Below, piece after piece: positions 49,557 through 53,495 of a stretch of 53,495 bases of DNA. A program made the translations under genes and the position numbers. The notes below the pieces were generated by a model. That model made no database searches. It saw only the letters and a list, made by a program, of their open reading frames with translations, and was not told where the DNA came from. Each line of letters begins with the position of its first letter. Within the stretch, counting starts at the first letter, position 1. The stretch is from Planctomycetota bacterium (GTDB lineage: Bacteria > Planctomycetota > UBA1135 > UBA2386), in contig BJHM01000026.1 of NCBI GenBank assembly GCA_014192625.1, positions 1 through 53,495 of the forward strand. Reading direction: 5' to 3'.

Positions 49557-52500
49557 TCAGTTGCGCGACAGCAAAGCGTCGAGGTTGAGCAGCACGGCGG
49601 TGAGCGTTGTAAGCGCGGCGAGTTCGACTGGGTCCTTTTCGTCCGGCACTGGCGACTCGCCGGTGTGCACATAGCGCGTGGCCGCAGAGCGGTCGGCGGC
49701 AAAGCGCGCGCGGGCTTGTTGCAGCAAGGCCCGCAACAAAGCGAGTTCGACCTGGTCGGGTTGGCGCGCGGTGCAGTCGAAAAAGCCTAGGGCGATGCGC
49801 GCATCGTCAGTCACGGTTGCACGGATGAGTTGTTCGGCAAACGCGCGCGCTGCCTCGGCAAAGCCAACGTCGTTTAGCAAAGCGAGTGCTTGCAGTGGCG
49901 TGTTGGTGCGTTCACGGTAGACGGAGCAGGTTTCACGCGACGGCGCGTCAAACAAGCGCAGCAACGCTGGCGGTGCGGTGCGCTTCCAAAAGGTGTAGAG
50001 GCTGCGGCGGTAAAGTGCAGGGCCGTGTTGTGCCACGTAGTTCTGCGTGTTGCTGCCGGGAAATGCGACCGCTTCCCAGATGCCGGGTGGTTGATAGGGG
50101 CGCACGCTGGGACCGCCGATTTGGTTGACCAGTAAGCCGCTGATCCGCAACGCCTGATCGCGCAGCGTCTCGGCATCGAGTCGGTAGCGGCTGCTGCGCG
50201 CGAGCCAGCGGTTGTCGGGGTCGCGTTGCAGTGCGGAAGGACTTTGCGTGGCGGATTGTTGGTAGGTGGCGGAAGTCACCATCAAGCAAAGCATGTGACG
50301 CAGGTCCCAACCGGATTCGATCAGTTCGCAGGCGAGCCAATCGAGCAACTCGGGATGCGACGGCGCGCTGCCCTTGTTGCCGAAGTCGTGCGGCGTGTCG
50401 ACTAGGCCGCGGCCAAAGATCTGTTGCCAGAGGCGATTGACCGTGACCCGCGCGGTAAGCGGGTGATCAGGTCGAAACAGCCAGCGCGCGAGCGCGAGTC
50501 GGTCGTGCGGCATCGTGGGCACCAGCGTGAGCGGCGGCAGGAACGCTGGCGTGTCGGCGGTGACCGTTGCGCCCGGCAAGTCGTAACGGCCATGCTGCAA
50601 GATGGTGGAGGGCCTGCGCTCGCCGCGTTCGCGCATCACCATCGACTGGGTATTTTGCGAGCGCAGTAGGTCCTGCCGGGCGCGCAGTGCGGCGATGTTG
50701 TTTTTGCGCAGCTGATAGGCGGGTTCGTAGCGCCGCCGAAACGCCTCGCGCAGGCCGCCCGTCTTTGCCGCTGTGCGTTGCAGGAATGGCACCTGCAGAG
50801 TTGCTGTCAGGTCCGGCGAGAGGGCATCGGGGGCAACGCCAGCCAGACGGCAGAACATGCCGCCGATGCCGCCGGTGTTGACGATGGCGATGCGCAAACG
50901 GTTTTCGCCAGCAGCGAGATGCAGCGTGGCAAACTCCTGGTCCGCCAGAGCGGCGCGTTGAATTTGGTGCGCGAGCACGAGGTTGCCTTCGAGCCAGATG
51001 CCGATGCCGTCATCGCTGCCAAAGGCGAGCACCGCGTCACATTCGCGGTCGGCTGTTATCACGCGCTCTGCGATCACCGTGTAGGTGCCAGCTGGCAATG
51101 CGTGCACTTCGTCATCGGTCAGCTCGGGGGCTTTCTGCAAAGCGGACGGTAGCGGCAGTGACGGCTCGTTGGCGGTAGCGAGCGGTTCCAAAGCAAGGGT
51201 TGGCAGTGGCGCAGTGCGCAGCCACGGTTTTAGTGTGACTTGCGGCGGGCTTGCGTCGTCTGCCACCGAGATGCGCAGCCGTTGCAGCGTGTGGCGTTTA
51301 TGGGGCGAAGCGAAGTGCAGCGTCACGGCGATTCGCAGCGGGCCTGTGCCACTTGGCGTGCCATGGATTTTGCAGACCAGCGCGTGGTCCGTTGCCAAAC
51401 CCAGCACGGCCCAACCCGACGCGGCATCGCCGTCGATCGCCGCCGCTGCGGGAAAACCGCGCTGCGCGAAGTCGGCGACAGCATCGCGCAGCAAAAGCGG
51501 CACAAGTGCGTCGCTGTCCCGCGCAGCCTGCAGTTCGATGCCGGTAAGAACGAAGTTGCCGTTGTCGCCATGGCCTGGGCCCGTGCCATCGTCGTTCTGC
51601 AATGCTTCGATCCGCAGGGCCCCGAGCTGCTCTCCCGCGACTTCGGCTTCCAGCAGATACTGATCCTGTTCGGCGAGATTGCCCGCTACCAACATTGAGC
51701 CGTCGCTCAACTTCGTGATCGCCGCGCCGCCTTTGGATTGCGTCGCATGCAGATCCGCCACGCGCCACTGCGCCTGCAACTTTGCACTTGTCGTCTGCTG
51801 CCAGCGATCCGCCTCGGCGGCAAGGGAAGCAGGCCACTCCGCCATCGCCGTCTGCAGCTCCGCGATGTTCTGCTGCCACTCATCGACCTGCCGTTGTTGA
51901 GTTTCGTCCAGCACCGTGAGGCTGGGTGCGGGCGCCGCGGCATTGCCGTTGCTGCCTTGTTCGTCAATCGAGTGGAAGAAGTCGAACAAGGAGTAGAAGT
52001 CGCGCTGCGTTATCGGATCAAACTTGTGGTCGTGGCAGCGCGCGCAGCCAAGGGAAAGGCCAAGCCAGACCGTGCCGGTGACTTCGACGCGCTCGGCGGC
52101 GTAGTTGGCGAGCATTTCAGCTTCGATCAAGCCGCCTTCCGCGGTGGACCGGCCATTGCGGTGGAAGCCGGTTGCGATGTTTTGCGCAAGGGTTGCGCCC
52201 GGCAGCAGGTCGCCAGCCAGTTGTTCGATGGAGAACTGATCGAACGGCAGGTTCTGTTGAAACGCGTGGATCACCCAGTCGCGCCAGGGCCACAACGTGC
52301 GCTCATAGTCAGCCTCCATGCCGTGCGTGTCGCTGTAGCGCGCGGCGTCAAGCCAGTAACGAGCCTGGTGCTCTGCTGCCTGCGGCGAAGCGAGCAGGCG
52401 ATCAACGCATTGGCGATAGGCCGCGTCCGAGGGATCTAAAAAGAAAGCCGTGAGATCGGCGCGGGACGGCGGCAGTCCTGTCAGGTCGAGCGACAACCTG

Positions 52501-52781
52501 CGCAAAAGGGTCGCGCGTTCGGCTGGGGCATTCGGGGCCAGGTGCTCGCGTTCGTAAGCTGCGGCGATGAATGCGTCGATCGGATTTTGCGGCCAAGCAG
52601 CGCGCTGCACGGTGGGCACGGCAGTGCGCCGTGGCGGCGTAAAGGCCCAGTGCGTGTTATGCGGCGGTTCCGTTGGCTTTGACTGCGCTGTCAGGGCGCA
52701 ATTGCAAGCGAGCAAGAAGGCTAGAGGGATGACGTTCCGCACGAAAGAGACTGTAGGTGCGGTTTGCGAACGCACCAGCAT
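49557..52781 (-). CDS. DUF1549/DUF1553 secreted protein with one CxxCH motif
   Basis: From the ATG at 52781 the protein has 1074 residues. A signal sequence (about 12-32; [17 protein letters not shown]) is followed by DUF1549 (about 65-260). That domain has [29 protein letters not shown] and one possible haem-binding motif, CARCH (Cys246-His250), in [13 protein letters not shown]. The middle has coiled and beta-sandwich parts (about 270-740). DUF1553 covers the C-terminal 330 residues ([50 protein letters not shown]). No separate planctomycete cytochrome domain is seen before DUF1549. GGAGA lies 12 bases before this ATG; an upstream start at 52895 adds 38 residues with no signal character. 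Confidence 0.93.
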   Translation of the reverse strand: MLVRSQTAPTVSFVRNVIPLAFLLACNCALTAQSKPTEPPHNTHWAFTPPRRTAVPTVQRAAWPQNPIDAFIAAAYEREHLAPNAPAERATLLRRLSLDLTGLPPSRADLTAFFLDPSDAAYRQCVDRLLASPQAAEHQARYWLDAARYSDTHGMEADYERTLWPWRDWVIHAFQQNLPFDQFSIEQLAGDLLPGATLAQNIATGFHRNGRSTAEGGLIEAEMLANYAAERVEVTGTVWLGLSLGCARCHDHKFDPITQRDFYSLFDFFHSIDEQGSNGNAAAPAPSLTVLDETQQRQVDEWQQNIAELQTAMAEWPASLAAEADRWQQTTSAKLQAQWRVADLHATQSKGGAAITKLSDGSMLVAGNLAEQDQYLLEAEVAGEQLGALRIEALQNDDGTGPGHGDNGNFVLTGIELQAARDSDALVPLLLRDAVADFAQRGFPAAAAIDGDAASGWAVLGLATDHALVCKIHGTPSGTGPLRIAVTLHFASPHKRHTLQRLRISVADDASPPQVTLKPWLRTAPLPTLALEPLATANEPSLPLPSALQKAPELTDDEVHALPAGTYTVIAERVITADRECDAVLAFGSDDGIGIWLEGNLVLAHQIQRAALADQEFATLHLAAGENRLRIAIVNTGGIGGMFCRLAGVAPDALSPDLTATLQVPFLQRTAAKTGGLREAFRRRYEPAYQLRKNNIAALRARQDLLRSQNTQSMVMRERGERRPSTILQHGRYDLPGATVTADTPAFLPPLTLVPTMPHDRLALARWLFRPDHPLTARVTVNRLWQQIFGRGLVDTPHDFGNKGSAPSHPELLDWLACELIESGWDLRHMLCLMVTSATYQQSATQSPSALQRDPDNRWLARSSRYRLDAETLRDQALRISGLLVNQIGGPSVRPYQPPGIWEAVAFPGSNTQNYVAQHGPALYRRSLYTFWKRTAPPALLRLFDAPSRETCSVYRERTNTPLQALALLNDVGFAEAARAFAEQLIRATVTDDARIALGFFDCTARQPDQVELALLRALLQQARARFAADRSAATRYVHTGESPVPDEKDPVELAALTTLTAVLLNLDALLSRN

Positions 52782-53155
52782 GGCCGAAGTCTCCGAAGCA
52801 AAGATTGATGCGGCATTCCCGCAAGCGATGCGGAGCCGCGACCAAGGAAGGGTGCCAACTGCCATTGGGAACACGCGAACGCAACCCCGCCGCAAGGAGC
52901 GTTACCATGTGAGGACAATGGGGATGAAAGTAGGTGAAGTGGGGAAGTGAGGCAGAGTGCGCGACACCGAGTAACAAAAGCGCGTGGCGCCGTTCGTTGG
53001 CGAGCAAAGCCCCGAACTTATGGCCTATGCAAACGAGGCAAGGGCTCGCGTGCTGATTTGCCGTGCGCAAGCGGCAAGATCACAACGCCGGTTCGGCAAG
53101 CAGGCGGTGCGTCAATCAGGTCTAACCGAAAACTCCTGTAAGGCGCTGCCGTCAA
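52782..53155. other. Gap between DUF1549/1553 gene and hsdR
   Basis: These 374 bases hold no gene I can support. The ORF at 52657-53070 on the minus strand is low-quality and overlaps the signal region of the neighbour. A 10-base direct repeat, GTCAATCAGG, lies at 53111-53120 and 53151-53160; the second copy overlaps the hsdR stop codon. It may mark a boundary between the core genes and a restriction module. No clear promoter or terminator is visible. Confidence 0.45.
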
Positions 53156-53495
53156 TCAGGCAGCCGGGCCGTAAAGGTATTTTTGGAAGCCGGCAAAGAA
53201 TCTTTGAATCTCGTCCGGCTTGCCGCCGAGGTCGGTGACGGCGTCCTTGATGGAGTCGTGATACTTCAAACGGAGCAACGGGTTCAGTTTGCTCTGTTCC
53301 AATTCCGCCACGCCTTCAGCGACGTAGTGCTGGAGCACGAAATCGAGAAACGCCTGCTGCTTGGCGTTGAATTTGGAACTGATCTGCACCCGCGCTTGGT
53401 TGGCGCGCTCGGCCCGTGTGACGGGCGGCAACAAATAGGCTACGTAGGCCAGCACGTCGAAGAGGTCGCTCTTTTCAGCGTCGATCAGTTGCTGC
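53156..53495 (-). CDS. hsdR: Type I restriction enzyme R subunit (HsdR), C-terminal fragment
   Basis: The reading frame enters from the right edge and ends at 53156, giving about 113 residues of a larger protein. The sequence matches the EcoEI-type R subunit C-terminal domain: SDLFDVLAYVAYLLPPVTRA, VQISSKFNAKQQAFLDFVL, LLRLKYHDSIKDAVTDLGG and FAGFQKYLYGPAA. HsdR is the motor and nuclease subunit that translocates and cuts unmodified DNA; the helicase and nuclease parts must lie beyond the window. The base composition looks less GC-biased than its neighbours, in line with mobile restriction modules. The remaining hsdM and hsdS genes are expected to the right. Confidence 0.9.
   Translation of the reverse strand, partial: QQLIDAEKSDLFDVLAYVAYLLPPVTRAERANQARVQISSKFNAKQQAFLDFVLQHYVAEGVAELEQSKLNPLLRLKYHDSIKDAVTDLGGKPDEIQRFFAGFQKYLYGPAA

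Overview
The window is GC-rich bacterial DNA and most likely comes from a member of the Planctomycetota. The best evidence is the adjacent DUF1549/DUF1553 and DUF1501 secreted-protein pair near the right end. A long MoxR-DUF58-BatA/VWA operon with secreted and coiled-coil partners, and a carboxypeptidase-regulatory-like repeat protein, point the same way. Lipoproteins, a beta-barrel protein, RND pumps and Lnt show a cell with inner and outer membranes. The presence of mreB, mreD, PBP2 and rodA together suggests an elongated cell with peptidoglycan.

Layout, left to right. (1) 1-802: an 18-bp tandem array, a hairpin, an elongator tRNA-Met(CAU) on the minus strand with a candidate promoter, and a noncoding stretch holding a perfect 8-bp tandem array. 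(2) 803-8597, minus: a three-gene RND efflux operon (lipoprotein adaptor, then two different permeases with a 4-bp overlap). (3) 8754-19739, plus: moeA and lnt (overlapping), a membrane coiled-coil protein and a 60-residue membrane protein, then mreB, an mreC-like gene, mreD, a PBP2 and rodA with overlapping junctions. (4) 19744-19840: a 14-bp tandem array between convergent genes. (5) 19870-21753, minus: an unrecognised lipoprotein. (6) 22027-40658, minus: a nine-gene operon read from moxR leftwards: MoxR ATPase, DUF58, BatA/VWA membrane protein, VWA/GATase-like membrane protein, a 21-bp tandem array, a secreted PQQ-like propeller, a secreted prenyltransferase-fold protein, a large membrane protein resembling DUF4175 proteins, a very long secreted coiled coil and a Gln-rich secreted protein. 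(7) 40851-48102, minus: a small membrane protein, a 905-residue repeat protein, a lipoprotein aldose 1-epimerase, RlmD, a small secreted-protein gene broken by two in-frame stops, and an outer-membrane barrel. (8) 48148-52781, minus: DUF1501 and DUF1549/DUF1553. (9) 53156 to the right edge, minus: the C-terminal end of a type I restriction HsdR subunit, probably the edge of a separate defence module.

Two systems dominate. The elongasome operon makes cell-wall elongation machinery; just upstream lie two unrecognised membrane genes, one with an MreC-like plan (membrane anchor, coiled coil, beta-rich end). The MoxR operon pairs a cytoplasmic AAA+ ATPase with membrane VWA proteins and an unusual set of exported proteins, and is the best candidate here for a poorly described system. 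A separate theme is four unrelated short tandem-repeat arrays, three of which lie just downstream of gene 3' ends.
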